54,370 nucleotides of DNA, taken from contig NZ_MHZG01000014.1 in assembly GCF_001830325.1 (NCBI RefSeq), positions 1 through 54,370 of the forward strand, given 5' to 3'. The notes beneath the pieces are model-generated. The model was given only the letters and a program-made list of their open reading frames with translations, searched no databases and was not told the origin of the DNA. The translations under genes were made by a program, and so were the position numbers. Shown in pieces: positions 29,692-39,706 of this stretch (positions are counted from its first letter, which is position 1; every line of letters begins with the position of its first letter). This stretch comes from Polynucleobacter sp. GWA2_45_21 (GTDB lineage: Bacteria > Pseudomonadota > Gammaproteobacteria > Burkholderiales > Burkholderiaceae).

Positions 29692-30921
29692 ATGAGTAAA
29701 GACAACCGTGATTTATTGGTCGGATTAGATATTGGAACTTCCAAGGTAGTTGCTTTGGTTGCTGAATTGGGGGTTGATGGCCAATTTAATGTGGTTGGTG
29801 TCGGCCAAACTGCGTCCAAAGGTCTGAAGAAGGGTGTAGTTGTCAACATTGAGGCTACTGTCCAATCCATCCAAAAAGCGCTTGAAGAGGCTGAGGTCAT
29901 GGCTGATCGCCAGATCGTGCAAGTGTTTACCGGTATTGCTGGAAATCATATTGTCAGCTTTAACTCTAGCGGTATGGTGGCTATTCGCGACAAAGAAGTT
30001 AGTGCTGGTGATGTCGAGCGTGTTTTAGAAACTGCTAAAGCAATCAATATTCCAACAGATCAGCAAATCCTTCATATTCTTGTCCAAGAATTCATTATTG
30101 ATGGACAGGAAGATGTTCGCGAACCAATCGGAATGAGCGGACTTCGTCTTGAAGTAAAGGTCCATATTGTTACTGGCGCTGTTAGTGCTGCACAAAATAT
30201 TGTGAAGTGTGTCCGTCGTTGTGGTTTAGAGGTCAATGATTTAATTTTGCAACCTCTCGCATCAAGCTTGGCTGTGCTCACAGAAGATGAAAAAGAGTTG
30301 GGCGTTGTCTTGGTCGATATTGGTGGCGGCACAACTGATATCGCAATCTATTGCCAAGGTTCCATTCGCCATACTGCGGTGATTCCGATTGCGGGCGATC
30401 AAATTACCAATGACATTGCAATGGCCTTGCGGACCCCGACGATTGATGCGGAAGATTTAAAAATTCAGTACGGCATCGCTCGTCAAGATATGGCAGACCC
30501 GACCACCATGATTGATGTGCCTGGTGTAGGTGATCGCGAGCCGCGACCAATGTCTAAGCAAGCCTTAGCTGCAGTGATCGAGCCACGTGTTGAAGAGTTG
30601 TTCACTTTAGTGCGAGGTGTGGTGCGTGATTCTGGTTACGAAGATATGGTGTCTTCAGGGATCGTGCTCACTGGTGGAACTTCTTTAATGCCAGGCATGG
30701 TGGAGCTTGCTGAGCAAGTCTTCTTACGTCCTGCACGTATCGGTACGCCTGAATATCGTGGGCACTTACACGAAGTCTTACGTAGCCCAAGATTTGCTAC
30801 CAGCATCGGTTTATTAATGGAAGGCCAGGCTCAGTTGTTGCGTGGTCGTCGAGTATCTCAGTCAGGCGCATTGCAAAGTGTGATTTCGCGCATGAAGGAA
30901 TGGTTCGCAGGAAATTTTTAA
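29692..30921 (+). CDS. ftsA: Cell division protein FtsA
   Basis: Actin-like ATPase that tethers FtsZ to the membrane. From the ATG at 29692 it has 409 residues. I chose this over the ATG at 29686 because the GAGGA ribosome site at 29681-29685 sits six bases before it but touches the upstream one. Motifs include LVGLDIGTSKVVAL (phosphate 1), VDIGGGTTDIAIY (phosphate 2), VLTGGTSLMPG (adenosine), and a C-terminal amphipathic helix, SVISRMKEWFAGNF, for membrane binding. Confidence 0.96.
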   Translation: MSKDNRDLLVGLDIGTSKVVALVAELGVDGQFNVVGVGQTASKGLKKGVVVNIEATVQSIQKALEEAEVMADRQIVQVFTGIAGNHIVSFNSSGMVAIRDKEVSAGDVERVLETAKAINIPTDQQILHILVQEFIIDGQEDVREPIGMSGLRLEVKVHIVTGAVSAAQNIVKCVRRCGLEVNDLILQPLASSLAVLTEDEKELGVVLVDIGGGTTDIAIYCQGSIRHTAVIPIAGDQITNDIAMALRTPTIDAEDLKIQYGIARQDMADPTTMIDVPGVGDREPRPMSKQALAAVIEPRVEELFTLVRGVVRDSGYEDMVSSGIVLTGGTSLMPGMVELAEQVFLRPARIGTPEYRGHLHEVLRSPRFATSIGLLMEGQAQLLRGRRVSQSGALQSVISRMKEWFAGNF

Positions 30922-30966
30922 GTTTTTCGTCGTCGTCAATGTAGTACTTATTACCTAGGAGGGTAT

Positions 30967-32307
30967 ATGGAATTTGAAATGTTAGATCAAGAAACAGCCG
31001 GCAAAACCATTATTAAAGTGGTTGGAGTTGGTGGTGCAGGTGGTAATGCAGTTCAGCACATGATTCGTCGCGGTGTTAATGGCGTAGAGTTTATTTGCAT
31101 GAACACCGATGCTGGCGCTTTACAGCGTTCTGAGGCATCTGTGAATTTGCAACTAGGCTCTAGCGGACTCGGTGCTGGCGCAAAACCTGAAATTGGAGCG
31201 GCTTCTGCTGAAGAGGCACGTGCACGTATTGCAGATACATTGCAAGGTGCGCATATGGTATTCATCACAGCTGGTATGGGTGGTGGAACAGGTACTGGTG
31301 CAGCCCCAATCGTTGCTCAGGTTGCCAAAGAGATGGGTATCTTGACTGTTGGAGTAATTAGCAAGCCATTTGATTTTGAAGGCGTCAAGCGTCTTAAGGT
31401 TGCCGAGAATGGTGCAGCTGAACTCGAGTCATATGTAGATTCATTGATCGTGGTTCTCAATGAGAAACTATTTGAAGTGATGGGTGAAGATGCTGAGTTT
31501 GATAAGGCATTTGCATGCGCCGATGATGTATTGCATAACGCTGTTTCAGGTATTGCAGAAATCATTAACGTTCAAGGTTTGATCAACGTCGACTTTGAGG
31601 ATGTGAAAACAGTGATGGGCGAGCAAGGCAAGGCGATGATGGGAACGGCAACCGTTTCTGGCATGGATCGTGCACGTTTAGCCGCTGAAGCTGCTGTTGC
31701 TTCACCACTGCTTGAAGGTGTGGATCTGTCTGGTGCGCGCGGCGTATTGGTCAACATTACTGCTAGTCGTTCACTTAAATTGTCTGAGACTCGTGAAGTG
31801 ATGGCGGCGATTCGCGGTTACGCAGCGGATGATGCCACTGTGATCTTCGGTACCGTATACGACGAAAGCTTGGGTGATGCTTTACGCGTTACTGTTGTGG
31901 CTACTGGTTTGAATAACCCACAAGCGCGTCAAAGCCATCAACCAGAAGTGGTTTGGAGACAAGCTACAGGTACACATGATGCGATGCCAACCATGGCTGA
32001 CTTAAACAGCTTTGCTCCAGCAAGCGCATCAGCGGCAATGAGTAAAGTAGGCTTGGACTCAGCTCTGAACACTAGTGCTGGTTTGGCAATGACAGGTGCC
32101 GGTAGTGCGCCTGTCATGGCTGCTCAGCCAGCCACTAGCGGTGTTGATTACAGTCAATATGATCTGCCACGGGTATTCCGTAGTTCACGTGAGGCTACAC
32201 CAGCCCCTACATTAGGTGCTGATAGCTCTCCACAGGCAAAAACCATGCTTGATAAAGGGGCTGATTACTATGAAATCCCAGCTTTTTTACGTAAGCAAGC
32301 AGATTAA
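30967..32307 (+). CDS. ftsZ: Cell division protein FtsZ
   Basis: Tubulin-like GTPase that forms the Z ring. It has 446 residues. The N-terminal [11 protein letters not shown] loop, the tubulin signature [10 protein letters not shown] and the [11 protein letters not shown] loop with catalytic residues are present. A long alanine- and serine-rich linker follows (about residues 320-425), ending in the conserved tail [14 protein letters not shown] that binds FtsA and ZipA. The start has a near-perfect AGGAGGG site (30957-30963) only three bases from the ATG. It closes the dcw run. Confidence 0.98.
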   Translation: MEFEMLDQETAGKTIIKVVGVGGAGGNAVQHMIRRGVNGVEFICMNTDAGALQRSEASVNLQLGSSGLGAGAKPEIGAASAEEARARIADTLQGAHMVFITAGMGGGTGTGAAPIVAQVAKEMGILTVGVISKPFDFEGVKRLKVAENGAAELESYVDSLIVVLNEKLFEVMGEDAEFDKAFACADDVLHNAVSGIAEIINVQGLINVDFEDVKTVMGEQGKAMMGTATVSGMDRARLAAEAAVASPLLEGVDLSGARGVLVNITASRSLKLSETREVMAAIRGYAADDATVIFGTVYDESLGDALRVTVVATGLNNPQARQSHQPEVVWRQATGTHDAMPTMADLNSFAPASASAAMSKVGLDSALNTSAGLAMTGAGSAPVMAAQPATSGVDYSQYDLPRVFRSSREATPAPTLGADSSPQAKTMLDKGADYYEIPAFLRKQAD

Positions 32308-32338
32308 TTAACTGCTTAATACAATAGGTACTTGCAGA

Positions 32339-32389
32339 ATGCCAGCGCGGCGCCCCTCCGGACGACGAATCCCGCGCTTGCATTGGCAT
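32339..32389 (+). other. GC-rich imperfect hairpin between ftsZ and the peroxiredoxin gene
   Basis: ATGCCA-GCGCGG (32339-32350) pairs with CCGCGC (32372-32377) and TGGCAT (32384-32389), leaving a six-base bulge on the right and a GC-rich loop. It starts 32 bases after the ftsZ stop. There is no following T-run, so a simple intrinsic terminator is not clear. It could instead be a processing or attenuating structure. Confidence 0.4.
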
Positions 32390-32419
32390 GTTAAATAACA
32401 ATTACTTATTGGAGATGTC

Positions 32420-32920
32420 ATGATTGCTGTCGGACAAAAATTACCAAACGCTACTCTTTATGAGTTTTTAGATGAAGCGAGTGAAGGTTGCGCTATTGGG
32501 CCAAATGCATTTGAAGTTGAGAAATTAACTGCTGGAAAAAAGATTGTGATCTTTGCACTACCTGGTGCATTTACACCTACCTGCTCAGCAAAGCATGTTC
32601 CTAGCTATGTTGAGCACTTTGATGCAATCAAAGCAAAAGGTGTTGATGAAATTTGGTGTATCTCGGTAAACGACCCATTTGTCATGGGTGCTTGGGGCCG
32701 TGATCAAAAGGTTGGAAAAAAGATTCGCATGTTGGGTGATGGTAGTGCTGAGTTCACTAAGAAACTTGGGCTCGAGTTGGATTTGACTGCGCGCGGCTTG
32801 GGCCTTCGTTCTGATCGCTATGCCATGATTGTTGAAAATGGTGTAGTAACAACTTTGGATCGTGAAGCGCCTGGTAAGTTTGAAGTGAGTGATGCTGCTT
32901 CCATTTTGAAGAAGCTTTAA
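32420..32920 (+). CDS. Peroxiredoxin, Prx5 type
   Basis: Thiol peroxidase that reduces hydrogen peroxide and organic peroxides. The 166-residue protein has the active-site loop [16 protein letters not shown] with the peroxidatic Cys55, and the Prx5-type [13 protein letters not shown]. The other cysteines (24 and one in EIWCISV) are not at positions obviously suited to a resolving role, so it may use glutathione or glutaredoxin. It lies between ftsZ and lpxC, an arrangement found in other Burkholderiales. Confidence 0.93.
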   Translation: MIAVGQKLPNATLYEFLDEASEGCAIGPNAFEVEKLTAGKKIVIFALPGAFTPTCSAKHVPSYVEHFDAIKAKGVDEIWCISVNDPFVMGAWGRDQKVGKKIRMLGDGSAEFTKKLGLELDLTARGLGLRSDRYAMIVENGVVTTLDREAPGKFEVSDAASILKKL

Positions 32921-32949
32921 GAGAAATATTCCTGAATTTAGATATAGCC

Positions 32950-33864
32950 ATGATGAAGCAACGCACAATCGCCACCCCAATTAAAACCGTGGGGATTGGC
33001 TTGCACTCTGGGCGTAAGGTGACCTTATCTATTAAGCCTGCACCGGTAAATTCAGGAATTCTATTTGTACGTGTAGACACCCCAGAGCAATCAGTCGTAC
33101 CGGCTACTGCTCTGGCGGTTTGCGATACTCGCCTGGCTTCAGTAATTCAAAAAGATGGAGTACGTGTATCCACGGTGGAGCATTTGCTTTCAGCATGTGC
33201 AGGCCTGGGACTTGATAATTTATTGATCGAGCTTGATGGCGAAGAAGTTCCCATCATGGATGGTAGTGCAGCCTCCTTTCTGTTCTTAATGGAATCAGCT
33301 GGCATTGCTGAGCAAGAGGCACCAAGACAGTTCGTGGTGATAAAAAAACCTATAGAGGTCAAAGAGGGCGACAAGCTTGCGCGCCTAGAGCCTTTTTTTG
33401 GGTTTAAATTGGATTTCACAATTGACTTTAAGCATCCAGCAGTCGATAAGACGGGTCAGCGTTTTATAGTCGACTTTGCTGAACACGCGTATCGAAGTGA
33501 GATTGGTCGTGCTAGAACTTTTGGCTTTGCTCATGAAGTTGAAGCATTGCGAGGAATGGGATTAGCGCGTGGTGGAAGTTTGGATAATGCGATTGTGCTT
33601 GATGAGCATCGCATTCTGAATAACGAAGAATTGCGTTACGAAGACGAGTTTGTTCGTCACAAAATTCTGGATGCCATTGGCGATCTATATTTAGTCGGAC
33701 ATCCGATCGTGGGCTCTTATGTTGCTGAAAAATCAGGACATGCCTTAAATAACGCGCTTTTGCGTAAGCTTTTGGAAGATCCAAGCGCTTATGAAATTAG
33801 TAGTTTTGCCGAAAATAAGGCTCCGTCAGCCTATTCAAAAGAGAGTCAGCCCCTCTTTTTCTAG
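32950..33864 (+). CDS. lpxC: UDP-3-O-acyl-N-acetylglucosamine deacetylase
   Basis: Zinc deacetylase, the committed step of lipid A synthesis. It has 304 residues. Zinc ligands are His78 in VEHLLSA and the later [12 protein letters not shown] histidine and aspartate. MDGSAASF and the FGFAHEVE region are conserved, as is the late catalytic histidine in the [19 protein letters not shown] part. The start could be either of two adjacent ATGs (32950 or 32953). It converges on dciA with two bases between stops. Confidence 0.96.
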   Translation: MMKQRTIATPIKTVGIGLHSGRKVTLSIKPAPVNSGILFVRVDTPEQSVVPATALAVCDTRLASVIQKDGVRVSTVEHLLSACAGLGLDNLLIELDGEEVPIMDGSAASFLFLMESAGIAEQEAPRQFVVIKKPIEVKEGDKLARLEPFFGFKLDFTIDFKHPAVDKTGQRFIVDFAEHAYRSEIGRARTFGFAHEVEALRGMGLARGGSLDNAIVLDEHRILNNEELRYEDEFVRHKILDAIGDLYLVGHPIVGSYVAEKSGHALNNALLRKLLEDPSAYEISSFAENKAPSAYSKESQPLFF

Positions 33865-33866
33865 GT

Positions 33867-34370
33867 TTATTGAGGTTTGCTTCGAAGAAGGCGTTCGACC
33901 GCCTTGCGCAGATCAGAATCTGGCGCCAATTTATCTAGTAGTGATTCCCAAGAAGCTCTCGCTACAGAGTTAAACCCTCTTGGCTTCTGGCTTGCTTGAT
34001 GCCCCTCGCGAGGTTTAATTTCCCAGGTCGGTGGCGCAGGCTTAAGACGCACTTTGATATTGCTGCAAACCACCCCTTTTTTAGCTAACTCATTGATTAA
34101 ACTGGGTAATATTTGCTGAAGACGGGTGGCAACACTTGCTCCGTTGACCAGCAAAAACAGTTCATTCTGGCCGCCAGAACGCCATCCAGGCTCAATTTTG
34201 GGTGCCAAGTTATCCAAATCCATTTCAAGCAGAGCAGCCTTGAGAGCAACTTTGAGTTTGGCTAGATCTTCAGTTTTGGCCAAAATGCTACCTAAGCCCT
34301 CAGAGTCACGCAAATACTCCAGCCACTCATGGGCGGCTTTAGTGCGGACGGGTTTAGGGGCAAAGTTCAT
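33867..34370 (-). CDS. DciA/DUF721 family protein
   Basis: A 167-residue protein from the ATG at 34370 (MNFAPKP). An open frame with a TTG start at 34400 would add ten residues. The central part (LFLLVNGASVATRLQQILPSLINELAKKG) fits the DUF721 domain of DciA, a loader or partner of the replicative helicase DnaB in bacteria that lack DnaC. In Burkholderiales a gene of this type lies between lpxC and secA, as here, but on the opposite strand to both neighbours. The C-terminal 50 residues are basic and likely flexible. Confidence 0.75.
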   Translation of the reverse strand: MNFAPKPVRTKAAHEWLEYLRDSEGLGSILAKTEDLAKLKVALKAALLEMDLDNLAPKIEPGWRSGGQNELFLLVNGASVATRLQQILPSLINELAKKGVVCSNIKVRLKPAPPTWEIKPREGHQASQKPRGFNSVARASWESLLDKLAPDSDLRKAVERLLRSKPQ

Positions 34371-34424
34371 ATAAAAAGAGGGTGCGGGTGATAAACTCAA
34401 GGTCTTAATTTACTTCAATATCCC

Positions 34425-37190
34425 ATGGTAATCGGTCTTCTTAAAACCCTGGTCGGCAGTCGAAACGACCGCCTCTTGAAACAGTATCGCAAAGTGGTTG
34501 CCAAGGTTGGCGCTTTCGAGCCTAGCCTGCAAGCTTTGGATGATGCCGCATTGCAAGCAAAAACTGCTGAGTTCAAGTCGCGTTTAGCTGCGGGCGAGTC
34601 ATTGGATGATATTGCACCAGAGGCTTTTGCAGTAGTTCGTGAGGCTAGCTCACGAGTGATGAAGATGCGCCATTTTGATGCGCAGATGATGGGCGGACTT
34701 GCATTACATCAAGGCAAGATTGCTGAAATGGGAACGGGTGAAGGTAAGACCTTAACCGCTACGCTCCCTGTGTATTTAAATGCCTTAACCGGTAAAGGTG
34801 TTCACGTTATCACGGTAAATGATTACTTGGCTCAGCGAGATGCCGAGTGGATGGCAACGCTCTACAATTTCTTGGGCATGAAGGTGGGTGTCAATCTGTC
34901 ACAGATGGATCACACCACTAAGCAAGAAGCTTATGCCGCTGATATCACCTACGGTACCAATAATGAGTTTGGCTTTGATTACCTTCGTGACAATATGGTG
35001 CAAGATTTGGGTCAACGTGTTCAGCGTGGCCTAGCTTATGCGATTGTGGACGAGGTTGACTCGATTCTGATTGATGAGGCACGTACCCCATTAATCATTT
35101 CTGGTCAGGCTGAAGATCATACTGATTTGTACATCAAGATTAATGCATTACCAGCTTACTTAGAGCGTCAAATTGGCGAAGAAAAAGCCGACGGTACTGG
35201 TGTTGAAAAGCCAGGCGATTATTGGGTAGATGAAAAGTCCCAGCAAGTTTATTTAACAGAGCGTGGTCATGACAAAGCAGAAGCAGTCTTAGTTGACCTG
35301 GGTGCTTTAAATGATGGCGATTCTTTGTACTCCCCGCAAAATATTACTTTGATGCATCACGTGTACGCAGCATTGCGCGCACACTCTTTGTATCACCGTG
35401 ACCAACATTATGTTGTTCAGAATAAAGAAGTCATCATTGTTGATGAGTTCACTGGTCGCTTAATGCAGGGTCGTCGTTGGTCTGATGGTTTACATCAAGC
35501 AGTTGAGGCCAAAGAGGGCGTTCCGATTCAGAATGAGAATCAAACTCTAGCCACCATTACTTTCCAGAATTACTTCCGCATGTACGGCAAGTTGGCTGGT
35601 ATGACTGGTACTGCTGACACAGAAGCATATGAGTTCAAGGAAATTTATAACCTTGAGACAGTAGTTATTCCGCCAAACCGCATCAGTCAAAGAAAAGATC
35701 GTCAAGACCAGATCTTTAAGACTTCGCGTGAGCGCTATGATGCGGTGATCAAAGATATTGAGGATTGTTATGAGCGTGGCCAACCTGTATTAGTTGGAAC
35801 GACTTCAATCGAAAACTCAGAGTTAATCGCAGGCCTACTGACTCAGCGTAAGTTGCCGCATCAAGTTCTTAACGCGAAGCAACATGCTCGGGAAGCGGAG
35901 ATCATTGCTCAAGCCGGTAGACCAAAGATGATCACCATTGCCACCAATATGGCTGGTCGTGGAACAGATATCGTTTTAGGTGGAAACGTTGGCAAGCAAT
36001 CTTCTTTGATTGAAGCGGATGCCGCGCTTTCAGATGCAGAAAAATCCGCCAAGATTAAGATTCTGCAAGATGAATGGCAAAGTTTGCATGATCAAGTTTT
36101 AGCTGCGGGTGGTTTACACATTATTGGTACAGAGCGTCACGAGAGTCGACGTATTGATAATCAGCTGCGCGGTCGTGCTGGTCGTCAAGGTGACTCAGGC
36201 TCTTCTCGTTTTTACCTTTCTTTAGATGATGCACTTCTGCGTATTTTTGCTGGAGAACGTCTGCGTGCAGTAATGGATCGTCTCAAAATGCCGGATGGCG
36301 AACCTATTGAAGCTGGTATGGTGACTCGTTCAATTGAGTCTGCTCAGCGTAAGGTTGAAGGCCGCAACTTTGATATTCGTAAACAGTTGTTGGAGTATGA
36401 CGACGTTGCTAATGATCAGCGTAAAGAAACTTATCGCCTCAGAAATGAAGTGTTGGAAAGCGATGATGTTGGCGATCTGATTGCCAATTTGCGTGAAGAT
36501 GTGTTGCGTGGTGTTTGTGCGCTATATGTTCCTTTAGAATCCATGGAAGAGCAGTGGGACTTAGTTGGCCTGGAAAATGTATTGGCTAGCGATTGGGGTT
36601 TAACTGTCGACCTGAAAAATTGGGTTGAAAATGCGGAATCTATGGACGATGAGCAAATCGTTGATCGCGTTCTCGAGGCAGCAAAAGAGACATACGATGC
36701 AAAAGTAGAACTTTCTGGACGTCCATCTTTTGCTGGATTTGAGCGCTCTGTTTTGCTCTACAGCTTAGATACCCATTGGCGCGAGCATTTAGCTGCCTTG
36801 GATCATTTGCGTCAAGGCATCCATTTACGTGGCTATGCTCAAAAAGATCCGAAACAAGAATATCGCCGCGAAGCATTCGAGCTGTATGGTGAGTTGCTTA
36901 ACGTTATTAAGAATGACGTTGTAAAAAACATCATGACAGTCCAAATTCGTAGTGCAAGCGAGTTAGATGAAGCCTCCGAGTCAATGAATGAGGACTTGGC
37001 CAAACTCTCAGATGTGCAGTATCAGCATGCCGATGCAGAGCTTGAGGTGGCTGGATCAACTGGCGATCTTGGTGCGGCAATTGAAATAGCTCCAGCACCA
37101 ATTCGCACAGGTCCTAAGATCGGTCGCAATGACCCTTGTACTTGTGGCAGTGGTAAGAAGTACAAAAATTGCTGCGGTGCACTCGCATAA
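34425..37190 (+). CDS. secA: Preprotein translocase ATPase SecA
   Basis: Motor of the Sec export pathway, on the inner face of the membrane. It has 921 residues. Walker A MGTGEGKT is at 102-109, and the [11 protein letters not shown] helicase motif follows, as do [41 protein letters not shown] and the preprotein-crosslinking region. The C-terminus carries the zinc-binding SecB-interaction tail [16 protein letters not shown]. No secM-like arrest gene is seen upstream; dciA is divergent there. An intrinsic terminator follows. Confidence 0.98.
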   Translation: MVIGLLKTLVGSRNDRLLKQYRKVVAKVGAFEPSLQALDDAALQAKTAEFKSRLAAGESLDDIAPEAFAVVREASSRVMKMRHFDAQMMGGLALHQGKIAEMGTGEGKTLTATLPVYLNALTGKGVHVITVNDYLAQRDAEWMATLYNFLGMKVGVNLSQMDHTTKQEAYAADITYGTNNEFGFDYLRDNMVQDLGQRVQRGLAYAIVDEVDSILIDEARTPLIISGQAEDHTDLYIKINALPAYLERQIGEEKADGTGVEKPGDYWVDEKSQQVYLTERGHDKAEAVLVDLGALNDGDSLYSPQNITLMHHVYAALRAHSLYHRDQHYVVQNKEVIIVDEFTGRLMQGRRWSDGLHQAVEAKEGVPIQNENQTLATITFQNYFRMYGKLAGMTGTADTEAYEFKEIYNLETVVIPPNRISQRKDRQDQIFKTSRERYDAVIKDIEDCYERGQPVLVGTTSIENSELIAGLLTQRKLPHQVLNAKQHAREAEIIAQAGRPKMITIATNMAGRGTDIVLGGNVGKQSSLIEADAALSDAEKSAKIKILQDEWQSLHDQVLAAGGLHIIGTERHESRRIDNQLRGRAGRQGDSGSSRFYLSLDDALLRIFAGERLRAVMDRLKMPDGEPIEAGMVTRSIESAQRKVEGRNFDIRKQLLEYDDVANDQRKETYRLRNEVLESDDVGDLIANLREDVLRGVCALYVPLESMEEQWDLVGLENVLASDWGLTVDLKNWVENAESMDDEQIVDRVLEAAKETYDAKVELSGRPSFAGFERSVLLYSLDTHWREHLAALDHLRQGIHLRGYAQKDPKQEYRREAFELYGELLNVIKNDVVKNIMTVQIRSASELDEASESMNEDLAKLSDVQYQHADAELEVAGSTGDLGAAIEIAPAPIRTGPKIGRNDPCTCGSGKKYKNCCGALA

Positions 37191-37217
37191 ACAACTGGTA
37201 AATTTATTATCGAATTT

Positions 37218-37249
37218 AAATGGGGGCCTTGGCCTCCATTTCTATTTTC
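37218..37249 (+). terminator. Intrinsic terminator after secA
   Basis: AAATGGGGGCC (37218-37228) pairs with GGCCTCCATTT (37231-37241) with one G-T wobble, and is followed by a T-rich run to about 37249. It lies 27 bases after the secA stop and separates secA from the aldehyde oxidoreductase operon. Confidence 0.75.
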
Positions 37250-37256
37250 TGTCTGC

Positions 37257-37286
37257 CATCTAGGGCTTTCCCTAGCTATCTAGATG
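37257..37286. repeat. Nested palindromes upstream of the aldehyde oxidoreductase operon
   Basis: CATCTAG (37257-37263) is repeated inverted as CTAGATG (37280-37286), and within it CTAGGG-CTTT-CCCTAG (37260-37275) is a second perfect inverted repeat. The block lies 66-96 bases before the first operon gene. It could be a regulator site or an RNA hairpin; no known regulator is assigned. Confidence 0.45.
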
Positions 37287-37352
37287 TGTAAGGATCGCTG
37301 AAGATGTTCACTTATATGCAAGAAATTGCAGTTATGAGCCAAAGGAACCAGT

Positions 37353-37829
37353 ATGCAAAAGTCCCTGCACATCAATGCAGATAAATGCACAAGCTGTCTT
37401 CAATGTGAGATGGCTTGCAGTTATGAGCACTATGGAGTGTTTAATACCTCTAAGTCACGAATTAAAGTATTTGAGTTTCACGATACAGGGAAGAAGGTTC
37501 CCTATACCTGTACTCAGTGTGCGGAGGCTTGGTGTCTTCAGGCTTGCCCTGTGGATGCAATTAGCTTGGATATCCTCACTGGCGCGAAGGTCGTTTCAGA
37601 TGACACGTGTGTAGGTTGCAAGGTTTGTACGATTTCTTGCCCTTTTGGAACAATTAATTATGTTCAAGACACTGGTAAGGTGCAGAAGTGCGACTTGTGC
37701 GGTGGCGACCCAGCTTGTGCAACCGCTTGCCCAACTCAGGCGATTACCTATGTGGATGCCGATTGGACTGGTTTAGACAAAATGCGCGAGTGGGCAGACA
37801 GACTCGGCAATCAAAGTAGCTCCAACTAA
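37353..37829 (+). CDS. aorA: Four-cluster ferredoxin subunit of aldehyde oxidoreductase
   Basis: Electron-transfer subunit of a tungsten aldehyde oxidoreductase. The 158-residue protein has sixteen cysteines in four sets: 12/15/18/22, 53/56/61/65, 86/89/92/96 and 113/116/122/126. This is enough for four [4Fe-4S] clusters, as in AorA of Aromatoleum aromaticum, where the subunit stacks into a conducting filament. A molybdopterin-oxidoreductase HycB/DmsB-like ferredoxin is the wider family. It has an AAGGA ribosome site and is followed 19 bases later by the catalytic subunit gene. Confidence 0.9.
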   Translation: MQKSLHINADKCTSCLQCEMACSYEHYGVFNTSKSRIKVFEFHDTGKKVPYTCTQCAEAWCLQACPVDAISLDILTGAKVVSDDTCVGCKVCTISCPFGTINYVQDTGKVQKCDLCGGDPACATACPTQAITYVDADWTGLDKMREWADRLGNQSSSN

Positions 37830-37848
37830 AAAGCATAGGAAAACGATC

Positions 37849-39696
37849 ATGTCATGGGCTGGAAAATTACTACGCGTTAATTTAACTTCAGGCACTTGTG
37901 TCTCGGAGTCAATCAATATGCAGTGGGCTAAAGAATATTTAGGTTCGCGGGGATTGGCATCAAAGTATTTGGTCGAAGAGTTGGATCCAAAGGTAGACCC
38001 ACTTTCTACTGAAAATAAAATGATTTGGGCTACAGGTCCTCTTACTGGAACAATGGCATCGACTGGTGGTCGATACACTGTAGTGACTAAAGGCCCACTG
38101 ACGGGTGCTATTGCCTGCTCCAACTCCGGCGGCTACTGGGGCGCAGAGCTAAAAATGGCTGGGTGGGATATGGTGATTGTCGAAGGCAAATCCCCTAAGC
38201 CGGTTTATTTATATATTGAGAACGATAAAGCAGAGTTGATCGACGCCTCTGATTTGTGGGGCAAAACTGTTTGGGAAACAGAGCCTGCAATTAAGACTAA
38301 ACATCAAGATCCCCAAATTCGAGTTTCTTGTATTGGACGTGCCGGTGAAAATGAAGTTCTATATGCAGCAATCGTTAATGATTTGCATCGTGCCGCCGGT
38401 CGTTCTGGCGTCGGTGCGGTGATGGGAAGTAAAAATTTAAAAGCTGTTGCTGTTCGGGGTACAAAAGGTGTTGGTAATATAAAAAATCCTAAAGCCTTTA
38501 TGGAGGCGACGCGAGCAGGTAAAGCAGTGTTAGCGGGTAATGGTGTCACCGGGGAAGGTTTGCCAACTTATGGCACCCAAGTATTGATGAATGTGATCAA
38601 TGAAGTTGGTGCATTGCCAACCCGCAATCACCAAGATGTTCAGTTTGATGGCGCTAAGGATATTTCTGCTGAGGCGATGGCTACCCCACGTGCATCAGAT
38701 GGGAAGGCACATCTAGTAACTAATCAAGCTTGCTTTGCATGCACTATCGCCTGTGGCCGCATCTCAAAAATCGATGACACACATTTTTCAATTGAAAATA
38801 AGCCTCAGTATATGAACGCCTCGGGTGGCTTAGAGTATGAGGCAGCCTGGGCTCTGGGTGCTGCAAATGGCGTAAATGATTTAGAGGCATTGCAGTTTGC
38901 CAACATGTTGTGTAATGAGGATGGATTTGATCCTATTTCTTTTGGCGCAACCGTGGGTGCCGTCATGGAAATGTATGAAATGGGCGTCCTAACAAAAGAG
39001 CAGCTTGGTATTGAGGCTCCCTTTGGTTCTGCTAAAGCACTGTGTTACTTCGCAGAAATCACTGCAAATGGTGTTGGTTTTGGGAAAGAGCTTGGACTTG
39101 GTTCTGCACGTTTGACCAAAAAATACGGTCAGCCCGACCTCTCTATGAGCGTCAAGGGTCAAGAATTTCCTGCATATGATGGGCGCGTGATTCAGGGTAT
39201 TGGCTTGGCGTATGCAACTTCAAACCGTGGCGCATGTCACTTACGCGGCTACACGATTGCCTCTGAGGTTTTAGGTATTCCGGTGAAGACTGAGCCAGCT
39301 GATACACAAGGCAAGCCAGAGCTAGTAAAGGCATTTCAAGATGCAACTGCTGCATTTGACTCAGCAGGGATTTGTATTTTTACGAGCTTTGCTTGGACTC
39401 TTGCAGATGTGGCACCACAACTGCAGGCCGCATGTGGAGACGAGTTTACGGTAGAGAACTTAACTACGATTGGTGAGCGAATTTGGAATATGGAGCGTGA
39501 CTTTAATAATCGCGCAGGCTTCACCAGCAAGGACGATAAATTACCGAAGCGCTTGATGACAGAAGCTGCAAAAACTGGTCCAGGCAAGGGTACTGTGAGT
39601 GGTTTAGATAAGATGCTACCCGAGTACTATAAGATTCGTGGCTGGGATCCTGAGGGTCGTCCGAGTGCAGAAACGCTTAAGCGTCTTGGTCTTTAA
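37849..39696 (+). CDS. aorB: Tungsten-containing aldehyde:ferredoxin oxidoreductase, catalytic subunit
   Basis: Oxidises aldehydes to carboxylic acids at a bis-pterin tungsten site, and can run the reverse with strong reductants. It has 615 residues, the normal length. The AOR N-terminal domain runs from WAGKLLRVNL through GRYTVVTKGPLTGA. Pterin contacts include GSKNLKAVAVRG (193-204) and ATSNRGACHLR (456-466). The proximal [4Fe-4S] cluster ligands are Cys295, Cys298, Cys302 (ACFACTIAC) and Cys509 (AGICIF). No signal peptide is present, so it is cytoplasmic. That tungsten rather than molybdenum is used is family knowledge, not seen directly. Confidence 0.93.
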   Translation: MSWAGKLLRVNLTSGTCVSESINMQWAKEYLGSRGLASKYLVEELDPKVDPLSTENKMIWATGPLTGTMASTGGRYTVVTKGPLTGAIACSNSGGYWGAELKMAGWDMVIVEGKSPKPVYLYIENDKAELIDASDLWGKTVWETEPAIKTKHQDPQIRVSCIGRAGENEVLYAAIVNDLHRAAGRSGVGAVMGSKNLKAVAVRGTKGVGNIKNPKAFMEATRAGKAVLAGNGVTGEGLPTYGTQVLMNVINEVGALPTRNHQDVQFDGAKDISAEAMATPRASDGKAHLVTNQACFACTIACGRISKIDDTHFSIENKPQYMNASGGLEYEAAWALGAANGVNDLEALQFANMLCNEDGFDPISFGATVGAVMEMYEMGVLTKEQLGIEAPFGSAKALCYFAEITANGVGFGKELGLGSARLTKKYGQPDLSMSVKGQEFPAYDGRVIQGIGLAYATSNRGACHLRGYTIASEVLGIPVKTEPADTQGKPELVKAFQDATAAFDSAGICIFTSFAWTLADVAPQLQAACGDEFTVENLTTIGERIWNMERDFNNRAGFTSKDDKLPKRLMTEAAKTGPGKGTVSGLDKMLPEYYKIRGWDPEGRPSAETLKRLGL

Positions 39697-39706
39697 GATC
39701 TTTTAG

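Noticed and set aside
37304..37384. 26-residue leader frame overlapping the start of aorA
   Set aside because: No ribosome site and no regulatory codon pattern; the bases are better explained as untranslated leader with the AAGGA site of aorA.
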